In this document: positions 1-11,657 of the stretch, piece by piece
Layout: each line of letters starts with the position of its first letter
How positions within the stretch are numbered: the stretch's first letter is position 1
DNA from: Sphaerosporella brunnea
Taxonomy: Eukaryota > Ascomycota > Pezizomycetes > Pezizales > Pyronemataceae
Reading direction: 5' to 3'
Assembly (NCBI GenBank): GCA_008704415.1
Contig: VXIS01000103.1
Location: 1 to 64,000 of the forward strand
Length of the DNA stretch: 64,000 bases
Notes under the pieces: model-generated
Databases searched by the model: none
What the model was told of the DNA's origin: nothing
What the model saw: the letters and a program-made list of their open reading frames with translations, nothing else
Program-made: the position numbers and the translations under genes

Positions 1-255
1 CGGGTTGCCCCACCACCTCTGCACCTGCTCCACCAACGACGCAGCAGTTGCAGGGAAAGGAGTTGCTAGAGGCGTTACCGGAGCTGGCGAAGGATTGGTC
101 CGACCACGACGCCGCTGGAGAGGCTGAGTTTAAACGAATAGACGGTTTGTTGAGTGTGAGGATGTTAGGGAATTGAAATTGGGGAGGTAGAGAGGTTGTT
201 GAAGGAGTATCGGGCGCTTGTGGGCGAGTACAGGAGAGGGGTTTGAATTGAGTAG
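1..255 (+). pseudogene. Corrupted 3' fragment of the VPS9-domain gene
   Basis: Inverted copy of the last ~255 nt of the VPS9-domain gene at 11658-13741. Compared with that copy it has lost single bases at several sites and carries local rearrangements near 185 and 230, so the reading frame is broken repeatedly. The losses sit in short homopolymers, as in uncorrected long reads, rather than being spread at random as in an old pseudogene. It should not be counted as a gene. Confidence 0.85.
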
Positions 256-3074
256 ACTAGATAGGGGAGGGGCGAGTTAAGGAGGAGGGGTTCGAGTAGA
301 CTAGATAGGGGAGGGAGTGGAGCGTAGCTGAGAAAGAAATGTATACAGTTTTTTCTTTCTTTTTTTCGTCGCTGGGTCACGGCACGTGTCCGGGTAGATC
401 GAGTGATTTCCAGTGAGAAATGTCGAGCTTTGGGTATAGATGACCGACCATATCACCAGTGCATTCCATCATAGCTTCCTCCAACAATGGACCACATTCC
501 GCAGCCCGGCTTGGAAGCTTCCAAGACTCCATCTTCGACGGTGAACGACGAAGAGAAGATGATGGTGCAAGCGTTGCTTACGCCCATCCAAGAAGTCTGG
601 AAAAGCACTCCCGCTCAAGGCCAGTTGAATGAATGAATCAACTGACATGTTTAAAGTTGTTGTCTGAGATGTTTCTTAATACACTGCTGGAAATCAAGCT
701 GCCTTTGACTCGGTATCTACTGTACACCTGTTAATTACAATCCCAGATTTGTAGGCACCCAACTGCGCTGAGTGTGGCTTACATCCTATCGGTAGGATTA
801 GCTATCGTCCGGCACAATTGAACCTTTGCTGTCGGCGGTTCTTGGCAGTTGTGTGAAAGAATACGGCCAAATCATCTGATATCTACTTGTTGGAATGGGT
901 GGGTATCTCCTAGTTGTTGTGGGGAAACGCTCAATGGCTACCACATCCAGGGCGGTCCCATGCCGTTGGGGGTTGTGGGAAACTCGCGACCGACTGTCCT
1001 GGTTGTCTTGAGGAGTATAAAGCGATGAGCGGGTGTGGGGTAGTAGTAGGATAGTGGAAATCTGTTGGATTGTTGGATTGTTGGAGTTCCGCCTTGCGGC
1101 ATAAAAGCTTTCTGAGTTGGAGCTCATCCCGTTGCTCGTTTTTACGACAATTTTTAGTCAACACCTTTATGGCCTGCCGGAGAAGTGTGAGGGTGGTAGG
1201 GATCGAATTTTTCTCCTCGCTTGCCTAGCTGATACGTTCGAGACTGTAAGATTTTCAAGGTTTCGCCCAAAAATACCGCAGTCTGGGCGTGTATAAAAGC
1301 TTCTTCGCGGTCGATGGGCGCTGCGAGGAGAACAAAAGGGTTCTGGAGACCATTTAAAAAAATATGGGCCGGCGGATGAAGATCTGGGCGTCATGGCAGC
1401 GCGCAGACTAGGACCTATAAAAAAAAGAGGATGGCGATGCATGCCTTTGTTTCGACAGGTTACGCGACGGGTCTTGGTGCGGCGGGGGCGACGACGTCCA
1501 GAAAAACTCAAAACATAGCTTTCTCGTGACATTTTTAAATGCGGATCACTCGTTCTCTTTAGTTTTGCTATAGTTTTGCTATAGTTTGACGTAATCTTGG
1601 ATAAGTTTACGGATTTAACTGAAATTTCACCGTACGAAAGAATGGTATATAATCTTCTTAGACCACTAAAGGGTAAGTGTGTGAGTCACTATGAATCACT
1701 AGAGGTTATGATGAGGATCCAGAGGTTATGACCTGAGCATATGGCGGGTGCAGCTCAAGTATGCAGCCCTTCCTGCCGCGGCCGCATATATAGCAGGTCG
1801 GAAGCCAAAACCATGGCTTCTATACCCACTCCCACCCCAGGACTAAGCTGTAGGGTTTCTTCAGTTTCTTTTTTTCAAAACAGAGAGGGTGTGTTTTCTG
1901 CTCTGGGTTTACACCGGAATCCGGCAAGGATCCCAGACGCAAACCTAAGCCCACAACGCAGCACAATGGTCGGCGAAAAGGCGGAATTGAATTCGTTTGT
2001 TGTCTAGATACGGGCTGCTGTTGCCGGGGCTTCGCGCACTTTCTCTCACAAAAACGTGGTAAGTGTGCCAGAGTCTTTTTACATAGGATAATCAACACTG
2101 GGGCCACTGGCGAAACAAGGCTTTGTTCAGGATGTAAAGGGTCACAACCAGTGCTGTCAATAGCCGGGCTGGGCTGGCTGGCTCATGGGCTGCTACCCAC
2201 CAAGTTCTCCGCGCACTGGCGGGTGAGAGTGGGATGGGTCGCGGGTCACATCCACTGGCATCATGAGGCGCCGCACATCTGCTTCACGATCAATCGCTCG
2301 TGTGGTACCGCCAGGCTGAACCGGCTGCAAGGCTGGCTTACAAGCTCCAACTCTAAGCTGGCTGCTGACAGCCGGCCCGGCTTTTGGAAACACTGGTAAT
2401 GTTGACGGCGAGCAAGCTACACCCGGACATTCACACTCCCGCTGTCTCGGAATTTCAGAAAAAACAAATACGTCGACTTCGCATATCTTTCTAAAGCGGT
2501 GATTCACGAGATTAACCGAGAGTATTTGGGGCTCCCGGATACTGCGCTTTATGGAGTTGAGGGAGTCGGTGTTGCAGAAGTTACGCGGTGAGTTGTTGGC
2601 GAAGGTTAGCTATGGGAGTAGTTATGAGACCAAGAGGGGTGCGCCGTGGGCCACGCTGCGTGCCATCGCAGAGGCCTGCTGGTGTGCCGGGTTGAAGTAT
2701 GTGCACCGATATCGATCAGAAGGTGGTGAAGGCTATCGGTGAGGGTTGCGAAAAGTATGAGCGACATGGAAAGGGCGAGATTCTTAAGGGAACACCCGGA
2801 AGTGGCGATCTAAGTGTACGTAGATGTGGACTTTGTGGCTTGGTGATGTAAACATTGTGGTCGATGTGGAAAAGGGACCAATAGAGGTTTTGAAGATGTT
2901 TGGGTTCGTGTATAGGGCAGCGCAACAACAAAATCAAGAATTCATTCATAGGCAACAGCTCCAAGCACATCCCGCACTCCCAATTCGCCTGAGAAGAGCG
3001 CATCCACACTTCACATCCAGCTAAGAACAGCCCTCCAGATCCCGATTTGCATGCACGCAGCCATCGCGCAACCT
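256..3074. other. No convincing gene (left arm; mirrored at 8839-11657)
   Basis: Several ORFs of 60-148 codons occur here, but none has a recognisable domain, and overlapping frames are equally open. A 49-codon ORF at 487-636 and a protein-like stretch near 2490-2590 are the best remnants. There are poly-T and AT-rich patches around 1350-1640. The DNA is identical to the mirrored block in the right arm. Confidence 0.6.
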
Positions 3075-4075
3075 TCACCACTCCTGCAAATAGGTGAGGA
3101 CCGCCCGCACAGGTCCCTCGAAATCCTCCAGCCGGCACTGGGTGTCGGGAATGGGCACCCACTGACCGTCGACGTGCGTGAACATCTCGAGCGAGGTGGC
3201 GGTGAAACGCAGGTTCTCCTCCAGGGCTTCAAAACCCTCAATGACCGTGAGCCGAACCTCGTCGAGCAGCGTGGTTCCCGGGAGCAGTATCTGTTTGATA
3301 GTGGTGGGGCACTTCTTGTCGCTGCGGCTGCAGGGGTGCCACTCCTGCGTGATGGCGATATACGTGCGCCGCGCAATTGGCACTTCCTCTTTGTTGACGC
3401 CGGTCGCGGGCCTGTGCTTATCCACCACACGGCAGTCGCCGTTTTTTTCGGTCTCTTCCAGTTCTGTCGCGCTGCGTGGTTTGGCAATGACCCAGATCGT
3501 GTTTTTCAAGAAATCGCCGCAAGTGTACTCACCCTGCTTGATCGATTCCAGATCCATGCGTCGCAGGAGTTCGGCAGAGATGTTGGGCGCACCCCGCAAT
3601 AGCCTCAACGCCCCAGCAAAGCCTCTGATGAGCTCTCGGAGCTGCGCGAGCGTCAAGTAGGCGATCCGTGGTAGTCGAAATTTGATGGAAACACCGGGCA
3701 GGAACCTGAAGCAGGCGGTATACAGCGTGTTTGACAGCACTGGTCCGCCGGTGACCCTGAAGCATCCAAACGCGTACGGGCAAGTGCGGGAAACGAGGTG
3801 CCAGCTCCGGGCGTCGATACGGTCGTCGAGCATGTCGTACACGACGTCCAGCTCTATTTGGAACTTATCCGCGATGGTGCGCGTCAGGTTCTGCCACCCG
3901 CGGTGTTAGTGGGGATACAAGAGATGCTGGGAAATCACGCACCTCCCGTATCGACCAAGTGGCGTGGGAGGTAGTGAATCTCGTCTTCCCCAGGAAGCAC
4001 AAACTTCAGCATTGCTTTGAAGTCCTTGTGTGTGAGACCGAGGTGGAGCGCTGACGCTCGCCAGGGGTTGTTCAT
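3075..4075 (-). CDS. Unknown protein, left-arm duplicate
   Basis: Exact mirror of the gene at 7838-8838 (exons 3943-4075 and 3075-3853 on the minus strand). It lies divergently from PAF1, as in the other arm. If the palindrome is an assembly artefact, this copy does not exist. See the right-arm entry for the gene model and its uncertainty. Confidence 0.55.
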
Positions 4076-4439
4076 AGTTGTCGTGGCTGCTGCTGATAAG
4101 TGAAGTTGCTTGCGGTTGCGCGAGTTAGTTGGGGTTTCAGAAGGGGCGTTTTTGTCTTCTTAGAAGGGGCGAATAACTTAGAAGATTTTCGCAGCAGACA
4201 ATTGGCTGCATCAATTGAATTGTGTCAACAGAAGGGGTTAATAGTGAAATTCCGTTTTATTCACCATAAATCACTCGTGCATTACTGTTATGGTTAGCGC
4301 ATTTGAGGTTCATCGCGTCCAACCCACATCGCGAAGCTCAACTCCCCATCTTGCCCACCAACATCATCGTCACATTGCCGCCTCTTCCTTTCCCCTCAGC
4401 TACCAGCTCCAACAACAACAACAACCACCGCCGCCAGAA

Positions 4440-5780
4440 ATGTCCTCCTCATCATCGCAGCGCCCGCCGGCGCCGCGAACTTACCCGCAAGACTACATCG
4501 CGCGCATCCGCTACAATAACTCCCTACCGCCACCGATTGGGCCCCCGAAGCTCCTCGACATCCCCAATACCGCCTTTGCACAGTATACCGACACGGGTTT
4601 CGCCTCGGCGCTAGCGCGGAGCGAGCCCCTCAACATCGAAGTCGACTCTGAGCTCGGCATGCCATTGGACCTAGTGCATTGTCCTCGCGTTTTCGAAGGC
4701 GACGACTCGATTCTACGGCCCATTGAGCCTACGCCTCCCGTGGATCCCCGCGATCGCCTGCTACTGCGGCCTGCCGCCAGTCTCGGAAAACCAATCGCGC
4801 GCACTGCGTCAGGAGGCAGCAGTGTTTCCTTCCTGCGACGGACGGAATACATCTCGGCCGAGCAGTCTCGATCGACGTTCAAGAGCACTACCAGTCTGCA
4901 GCTGATTGCGATTCCGACTAACAAGCGGCGCACGCAGCAGAGGCCGGAGGATACGGATCCTGTGCGCATCCTGGCGGCGGTGATGAGAGGTTTCGACGTT
5001 GCGAATCCGGACGATGCGGGCCCGCAGTCGTTAGCGGCAGGTGACAAGGCGGCACAGAACGCGGAGCGCAATTGGAAGGAACTTAAGCACCCCAACAAAC
5101 CAGGTGTTAAGGCGGTCGAAACGTTCCCGTTGTTACCTCACCTCGAGGGAATGAGCGATACCGGCGGATACATGGTGTTCAAGTTCTTGAGCGCGCCTAC
5201 GGACCGAGCAACGGAGGGCAACAGAGATGTCAGGGTCGATGCGAGCTTGTTCCAGCCCGTGGAACGTGCTGCCGATGATGAGGACGAGGTCGTGGACAGG
5301 AAGGAACAGTTTGACTTCTACATACCCGACACGACATCCACCGCCAAGGACGTCAAACGGAAGTTTTCGTACGACTCTGATGTAGACGAGGAGGAAGAGT
5401 TCCGGTATAAATATGTGCGCCGCTACGAGACCAAGGATCACAGAAACCACACCGCCTTCGATCAGCAGCCGGAAGAGGTCGCGTTGAGCTTCCACAAGGG
5501 CGATGAAAAGAAGCCCCGCGGCGCTTACTTCTACCCGATCCTCACCAGATACACCATCCGACCCAAGAGAAAGAACAAGCTCCAGTTCTCGTCGACGCAG
5601 AGAGAGGAGGTGGACGAGCCTCCTGCCGAGGCACTCAAGCTCAAGATCAGAGAGACAGACCAGGGAGAGAAAAGGCGCAGAGTGGAGTTTATCAGCCGCT
5701 GGGACGGTGCTGAGCCTGTCGCTCAGCAGCCGGAGGAAGCCCATGATGACGAGGAGGATGCGCCGGGAGAGGACGAGTAG
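4440..5780 (+). CDS. paf1: PAF1 complex subunit Paf1 (left-arm duplicate)
   Basis: Single exon of 446 aa, identical to the copy at 6133-7473. The start at 4440 (MSSSSSQRPP) is preferred because the 50 codons upstream are Gln/His/Pro-rich and unlike Paf1. Features as in the right-arm entry. The stop lies only ~175 bp from the palindrome centre, so the 3' UTR reads straight into the inverted copy, which would be strange for a real locus. Confidence 0.85.
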   Translation: MSSSSSQRPPAPRTYPQDYIARIRYNNSLPPPIGPPKLLDIPNTAFAQYTDTGFASALARSEPLNIEVDSELGMPLDLVHCPRVFEGDDSILRPIEPTPPVDPRDRLLLRPAASLGKPIARTASGGSSVSFLRRTEYISAEQSRSTFKSTTSLQLIAIPTNKRRTQQRPEDTDPVRILAAVMRGFDVANPDDAGPQSLAAGDKAAQNAERNWKELKHPNKPGVKAVETFPLLPHLEGMSDTGGYMVFKFLSAPTDRATEGNRDVRVDASLFQPVERAADDEDEVVDRKEQFDFYIPDTTSTAKDVKRKFSYDSDVDEEEEFRYKYVRRYETKDHRNHTAFDQQPEEVALSFHKGDEKKPRGAYFYPILTRYTIRPKRKNKLQFSSTQREEVDEPPAEALKLKIRETDQGEKRRRVEFISRWDGAEPVAQQPEEAHDDEEDAPGEDE

Positions 5781-6132
5781 AGTAGTTGTGTTTGGGGCAA
5801 AATGAGCTGTATTATTATGGGATACTCTCTGTTGTAGCTTGTTGCATTCATTTTCACTGCGGGGTTTCATTCTCTATGTATCATTTTGCTGTCCATCTAC
5901 CTGCCGTACATATGCCAGCTTCGTTCAGTGATCGCCGTGCTCACCAGGGGTGCTAGGGAGCACCCCTGGTGAGCACGGCGATCACTGAACGAAGCTGGCA
6001 TATGTACGGCAGGTAGATGGACAGCAAAATGATACATAGAGAATGAAACCCCGCAGTGAAAATGAATGCAACAAGCTACAACAGAGAGTATCCCATAATA
6101 ATACAGCTCATTTTGCCCCAAACACAACTACT

Positions 6133-7473
6133 CTACTCGTCCTCTCCCGGCGCATCCTCCTCGTCATCATGGGCTTCCTCCGGCTGCTGAGCGACAGGCT
6201 CAGCACCGTCCCAGCGGCTGATAAACTCCACTCTGCGCCTTTTCTCTCCCTGGTCTGTCTCTCTGATCTTGAGCTTGAGTGCCTCGGCAGGAGGCTCGTC
6301 CACCTCCTCTCTCTGCGTCGACGAGAACTGGAGCTTGTTCTTTCTCTTGGGTCGGATGGTGTATCTGGTGAGGATCGGGTAGAAGTAAGCGCCGCGGGGC
6401 TTCTTTTCATCGCCCTTGTGGAAGCTCAACGCGACCTCTTCCGGCTGCTGATCGAAGGCGGTGTGGTTTCTGTGATCCTTGGTCTCGTAGCGGCGCACAT
6501 ATTTATACCGGAACTCTTCCTCCTCGTCTACATCAGAGTCGTACGAAAACTTCCGTTTGACGTCCTTGGCGGTGGATGTCGTGTCGGGTATGTAGAAGTC
6601 AAACTGTTCCTTCCTGTCCACGACCTCGTCCTCATCATCGGCAGCACGTTCCACGGGCTGGAACAAGCTCGCATCGACCCTGACATCTCTGTTGCCCTCC
6701 GTTGCTCGGTCCGTAGGCGCGCTCAAGAACTTGAACACCATGTATCCGCCGGTATCGCTCATTCCCTCGAGGTGAGGTAACAACGGGAACGTTTCGACCG
6801 CCTTAACACCTGGTTTGTTGGGGTGCTTAAGTTCCTTCCAATTGCGCTCCGCGTTCTGTGCCGCCTTGTCACCTGCCGCTAACGACTGCGGGCCCGCATC
6901 GTCCGGATTCGCAACGTCGAAACCTCTCATCACCGCCGCCAGGATGCGCACAGGATCCGTATCCTCCGGCCTCTGCTGCGTGCGCCGCTTGTTAGTCGGA
7001 ATCGCAATCAGCTGCAGACTGGTAGTGCTCTTGAACGTCGATCGAGACTGCTCGGCCGAGATGTATTCCGTCCGTCGCAGGAAGGAAACACTGCTGCCTC
7101 CTGACGCAGTGCGCGCGATTGGTTTTCCGAGACTGGCGGCAGGCCGCAGTAGCAGGCGATCGCGGGGATCCACGGGAGGCGTAGGCTCAATGGGCCGTAG
7201 AATCGAGTCGTCGCCTTCGAAAACGCGAGGACAATGCACTAGGTCCAATGGCATGCCGAGCTCAGAGTCGACTTCGATGTTGAGGGGCTCGCTCCGCGCT
7301 AGCGCCGAGGCGAAACCCGTGTCGGTATACTGTGCAAAGGCGGTATTGGGGATGTCGAGGAGCTTCGGGGGCCCAATCGGTGGCGGTAGGGAGTTATTGT
7401 AGCGGATGCGCGCGATGTAGTCTTGCGGGTAAGTTCGCGGCGCCGGCGGGCGCTGCGATGATGAGGAGGACAT
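6133..7473 (-). CDS. paf1: RNA polymerase II-associated factor 1 (Paf1)
   Basis: Core subunit of the PAF1 elongation complex, which travels with RNA polymerase II and supports H2B ubiquitination and H3K4/K36 methylation. The 446-aa intronless frame shows the expected order. Near the N-terminus are YIARIRYNNSLPPP and PKLLDIP, typical of the family, followed by the LDLVHCP region. The conserved VSFLRRTEYIS motif sits near residue 130. A Paf1 domain runs to about residue 370, and the tail is acidic (AHDDEEDAPGEDE). The start is MSSSSSQRPP. In-frame ATGs further upstream give a low-complexity leader and are probably 5' UTR. The gene is divergent from the unknown gene at 7838 with ~365 bp between starts, so the two may share a promoter. 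This copy is in the arm I consider genuine. Confidence 0.93.
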   Translation of the reverse strand: MSSSSSQRPPAPRTYPQDYIARIRYNNSLPPPIGPPKLLDIPNTAFAQYTDTGFASALARSEPLNIEVDSELGMPLDLVHCPRVFEGDDSILRPIEPTPPVDPRDRLLLRPAASLGKPIARTASGGSSVSFLRRTEYISAEQSRSTFKSTTSLQLIAIPTNKRRTQQRPEDTDPVRILAAVMRGFDVANPDDAGPQSLAAGDKAAQNAERNWKELKHPNKPGVKAVETFPLLPHLEGMSDTGGYMVFKFLSAPTDRATEGNRDVRVDASLFQPVERAADDEDEVVDRKEQFDFYIPDTTSTAKDVKRKFSYDSDVDEEEEFRYKYVRRYETKDHRNHTAFDQQPEEVALSFHKGDEKKPRGAYFYPILTRYTIRPKRKNKLQFSSTQREEVDEPPAEALKLKIRETDQGEKRRRVEFISRWDGAEPVAQQPEEAHDDEEDAPGEDE

Positions 7474-7837
7474 TTCTGGCGGCGGTGGTTGTTGTTGTTG
7501 TTGGAGCTGGTAGCTGAGGGGAAAGGAAGAGGCGGCAATGTGACGATGATGTTGGTGGGCAAGATGGGGAGTTGAGCTTCGCGATGTGGGTTGGACGCGA
7601 TGAACCTCAAATGCGCTAACCATAACAGTAATGCACGAGTGATTTATGGTGAATAAAACGGAATTTCACTATTAACCCCTTCTGTTGACACAATTCAATT
7701 GATGCAGCCAATTGTCTGCTGCGAAAATCTTCTAAGTTATTCGCCCCTTCTAAGAAGACAAAAACGCCCCTTCTGAAACCCCAACTAACTCGCGCAACCG
7801 CAAGCAACTTCACTTATCAGCAGCAGCCACGACAACT

Positions 7838-8838
7838 ATGAACAACCCCTGGCGAGCGTCAGCGCTCCACCTCGGTCTCACACACAAGGACTTCAAAGCA
7901 ATGCTGAAGTTTGTGCTTCCTGGGGAAGACGAGATTCACTACCTCCCACGCCACTTGGTCGATACGGGAGGTGCGTGATTTCCCAGCATCTCTTGTATCC
8001 CCACTAACACCGCGGGTGGCAGAACCTGACGCGCACCATCGCGGATAAGTTCCAAATAGAGCTGGACGTCGTGTACGACATGCTCGACGACCGTATCGAC
8101 GCCCGGAGCTGGCACCTCGTTTCCCGCACTTGCCCGTACGCGTTTGGATGCTTCAGGGTCACCGGCGGACCAGTGCTGTCAAACACGCTGTATACCGCCT
8201 GCTTCAGGTTCCTGCCCGGTGTTTCCATCAAATTTCGACTACCACGGATCGCCTACTTGACGCTCGCGCAGCTCCGAGAGCTCATCAGAGGCTTTGCTGG
8301 GGCGTTGAGGCTATTGCGGGGTGCGCCCAACATCTCTGCCGAACTCCTGCGACGCATGGATCTGGAATCGATCAAGCAGGGTGAGTACACTTGCGGCGAT
8401 TTCTTGAAAAACACGATCTGGGTCATTGCCAAACCACGCAGCGCGACAGAACTGGAAGAGACCGAAAAAAACGGCGACTGCCGTGTGGTGGATAAGCACA
8501 GGCCCGCGACCGGCGTCAACAAAGAGGAAGTGCCAATTGCGCGGCGCACGTATATCGCCATCACGCAGGAGTGGCACCCCTGCAGCCGCAGCGACAAGAA
8601 GTGCCCCACCACTATCAAACAGATACTGCTCCCGGGAACCACGCTGCTCGACGAGGTTCGGCTCACGGTCATTGAGGGTTTTGAAGCCCTGGAGGAGAAC
8701 CTGCGTTTCACCGCCACCTCGCTCGAGATGTTCACGCACGTCGACGGTCAGTGGGTGCCCATTCCCGACACCCAGTGCCGGCTGGAGGATTTCGAGGGAC
8801 CTGTGCGGGCGGTCCTCACCTATTTGCAGGAGTGGTGA
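7838..8838 (+). CDS. Unknown protein, probably two exons
   Basis: I do not recognise this protein. The long exon ends in LTYLQEW and is rich in charged helices. It includes a segment with Cys (TCGDF, CRVVDKH, HPCSRSDKKC) but no clear zinc-finger spacing. The likely start is ATG 7838 (MNNPWRASALHLGL). Joining 7838-7970 to 8060-8838 (donor GTGCGT, acceptor AATAG) keeps frame and gives 303 aa. A more typical acceptor at 8022 would keep the family-like stretch NLTRTIADKFQIELDVV but puts a stop in frame, so either the donor or the acceptor is not settled. Divergent from PAF1. Confidence 0.6.
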
Positions 8839-11657
8839 AGGTTGCGCGATGGCTGCGTGCATGCAAATCGGGATCTGGAGGGCTGTTCTTAGCTGGATGT
8901 GAAGTGTGGATGCGCTCTTCTCAGGCGAATTGGGAGTGCGGGATGTGCTTGGAGCTGTTGCCTATGAATGAATTCTTGATTTTGTTGTTGCGCTGCCCTA
9001 TACACGAACCCAAACATCTTCAAAACCTCTATTGGTCCCTTTTCCACATCGACCACAATGTTTACATCACCAAGCCACAAAGTCCACATCTACGTACACT
9101 TAGATCGCCACTTCCGGGTGTTCCCTTAAGAATCTCGCCCTTTCCATGTCGCTCATACTTTTCGCAACCCTCACCGATAGCCTTCACCACCTTCTGATCG
9201 ATATCGGTGCACATACTTCAACCCGGCACACCAGCAGGCCTCTGCGATGGCACGCAGCGTGGCCCACGGCGCACCCCTCTTGGTCTCATAACTACTCCCA
9301 TAGCTAACCTTCGCCAACAACTCACCGCGTAACTTCTGCAACACCGACTCCCTCAACTCCATAAAGCGCAGTATCCGGGAGCCCCAAATACTCTCGGTTA
9401 ATCTCGTGAATCACCGCTTTAGAAAGATATGCGAAGTCGACGTATTTGTTTTTTCTGAAATTCCGAGACAGCGGGAGTGTGAATGTCCGGGTGTAGCTTG
9501 CTCGCCGTCAACATTACCAGTGTTTCCAAAAGCCGGGCCGGCTGTCAGCAGCCAGCTTAGAGTTGGAGCTTGTAAGCCAGCCTTGCAGCCGGTTCAGCCT
9601 GGCGGTACCACACGAGCGATTGATCGTGAAGCAGATGTGCGGCGCCTCATGATGCCAGTGGATGTGACCCGCGACCCATCCCACTCTCACCCGCCAGTGC
9701 GCGGAGAACTTGGTGGGTAGCAGCCCATGAGCCAGCCAGCCCAGCCCGGCTATTGACAGCACTGGTTGTGACCCTTTACATCCTGAACAAAGCCTTGTTT
9801 CGCCAGTGGCCCCAGTGTTGATTATCCTATGTAAAAAGACTCTGGCACACTTACCACGTTTTTGTGAGAGAAAGTGCGCGAAGCCCCGGCAACAGCAGCC
9901 CGTATCTAGACAACAAACGAATTCAATTCCGCCTTTTCGCCGACCATTGTGCTGCGTTGTGGGCTTAGGTTTGCGTCTGGGATCCTTGCCGGATTCCGGT
10001 GTAAACCCAGAGCAGAAAACACACCCTCTCTGTTTTGAAAAAAAGAAACTGAAGAAACCCTACAGCTTAGTCCTGGGGTGGGAGTGGGTATAGAAGCCAT
10101 GGTTTTGGCTTCCGACCTGCTATATATGCGGCCGCGGCAGGAAGGGCTGCATACTTGAGCTGCACCCGCCATATGCTCAGGTCATAACCTCTGGATCCTC
10201 ATCATAACCTCTAGTGATTCATAGTGACTCACACACTTACCCTTTAGTGGTCTAAGAAGATTATATACCATTCTTTCGTACGGTGAAATTTCAGTTAAAT
10301 CCGTAAACTTATCCAAGATTACGTCAAACTATAGCAAAACTATAGCAAAACTAAAGAGAACGAGTGATCCGCATTTAAAAATGTCACGAGAAAGCTATGT
10401 TTTGAGTTTTTCTGGACGTCGTCGCCCCCGCCGCACCAAGACCCGTCGCGTAACCTGTCGAAACAAAGGCATGCATCGCCATCCTCTTTTTTTTATAGGT
10501 CCTAGTCTGCGCGCTGCCATGACGCCCAGATCTTCATCCGCCGGCCCATATTTTTTTAAATGGTCTCCAGAACCCTTTTGTTCTCCTCGCAGCGCCCATC
10601 GACCGCGAAGAAGCTTTTATACACGCCCAGACTGCGGTATTTTTGGGCGAAACCTTGAAAATCTTACAGTCTCGAACGTATCAGCTAGGCAAGCGAGGAG
10701 AAAAATTCGATCCCTACCACCCTCACACTTCTCCGGCAGGCCATAAAGGTGTTGACTAAAAATTGTCGTAAAAACGAGCAACGGGATGAGCTCCAACTCA
10801 GAAAGCTTTTATGCCGCAAGGCGGAACTCCAACAATCCAACAATCCAACAGATTTCCACTATCCTACTACTACCCCACACCCGCTCATCGCTTTATACTC
10901 CTCAAGACAACCAGGACAGTCGGTCGCGAGTTTCCCACAACCCCCAACGGCATGGGACCGCCCTGGATGTGGTAGCCATTGAGCGTTTCCCCACAACAAC
11001 TAGGAGATACCCACCCATTCCAACAAGTAGATATCAGATGATTTGGCCGTATTCTTTCACACAACTGCCAAGAACCGCCGACAGCAAAGGTTCAATTGTG
11101 CCGGACGATAGCTAATCCTACCGATAGGATGTAAGCCACACTCAGCGCAGTTGGGTGCCTACAAATCTGGGATTGTAATTAACAGGTGTACAGTAGATAC
11201 CGAGTCAAAGGCAGCTTGATTTCCAGCAGTGTATTAAGAAACATCTCAGACAACAACTTTAAACATGTCAGTTGATTCATTCATTCAACTGGCCTTGAGC
11301 GGGAGTGCTTTTCCAGACTTCTTGGATGGGCGTAAGCAACGCTTGCACCATCATCTTCTCTTCGTCGTTCACCGTCGAAGATGGAGTCTTGGAAGCTTCC
11401 AAGCCGGGCTGCGGAATGTGGTCCATTGTTGGAGGAAGCTATGATGGAATGCACTGGTGATATGGTCGGTCATCTATACCCAAAGCTCGACATTTCTCAC
11501 TGGAAATCACTCGATCTACCCGGACACGTGCCGTGACCCAGCGACGAAAAAAAGAAAGAAAAAACTGTATACATTTCTTTCTCAGCTACGCTCCACTCCC
11601 TCCCCTATCTAGTCTACTCGAACCCCTCCTCCTTAACTCGCCCCTCCCCTATCTAGT
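8839..11657. other. No convincing gene (right arm)
   Basis: Mirror of 256-3074. ORFs such as 10381-10746 (121 codons) and 10786-11115 (109 codons) are Arg/Ser/Pro-rich, overlap other open frames and match no family I know. This is long intergenic DNA between the unknown gene and the 3' end of the VPS9-domain gene. A run of Pyr-rich repeats (ccctcccctatctagtctac, twice near 11595 and 11645) lies just past the VPS9 stop. Confidence 0.55.

Larger units (their letters stand above)
1..5954 (+). repeat. Left arm of giant inverted repeat (probable assembly fold-back)
   Basis: Reverse complement of 5959-11918. Every large ORF on one arm has a same-sequence partner on the other, with coordinates summing to 11913, and the junction (tcaccaggggtgct, AGGG, agcacccctggtga) is a simple hairpin. 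Over positions 1 to about 260 the left arm departs from the right: single-base losses in short homopolymers (CTCCC to CCCC near 9, TTT to TT near 95, AAAA to AAA near 176) plus a few substitutions. Inward of that I see no difference. A single unpolished read that folded back would look like this. A true recent palindrome is the alternative. Confidence 0.95.

Noticed and set aside
487..636. 49-codon ORF (MDHIPQPGLEASKTPSS) and its mirror at 11277-11426
   Set aside because: Protein-like composition but short, isolated and without neighbours or known family; cannot be told from chance.
2490..2815. Protein-like text (KAVIHEINREYLGLPD and later EKYERHGKGEILKG) in the left arm
   Set aside because: Frame changes every ~30 codons and no family comes to mind; could be a relic but not supportable.
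5941..5972. The palindrome centre as a telomeric hairpin (contains TAGGG)
   Set aside because: Only one TAGGG and no TTAGGG array; fold-back artefact explains the data better.
10381..11115. Two ORFs of 121 and 109 codons (mirrored at 798-1532)
   Set aside because: Arg/Ser/Pro-rich, overlapping other open frames, no signal or domain.
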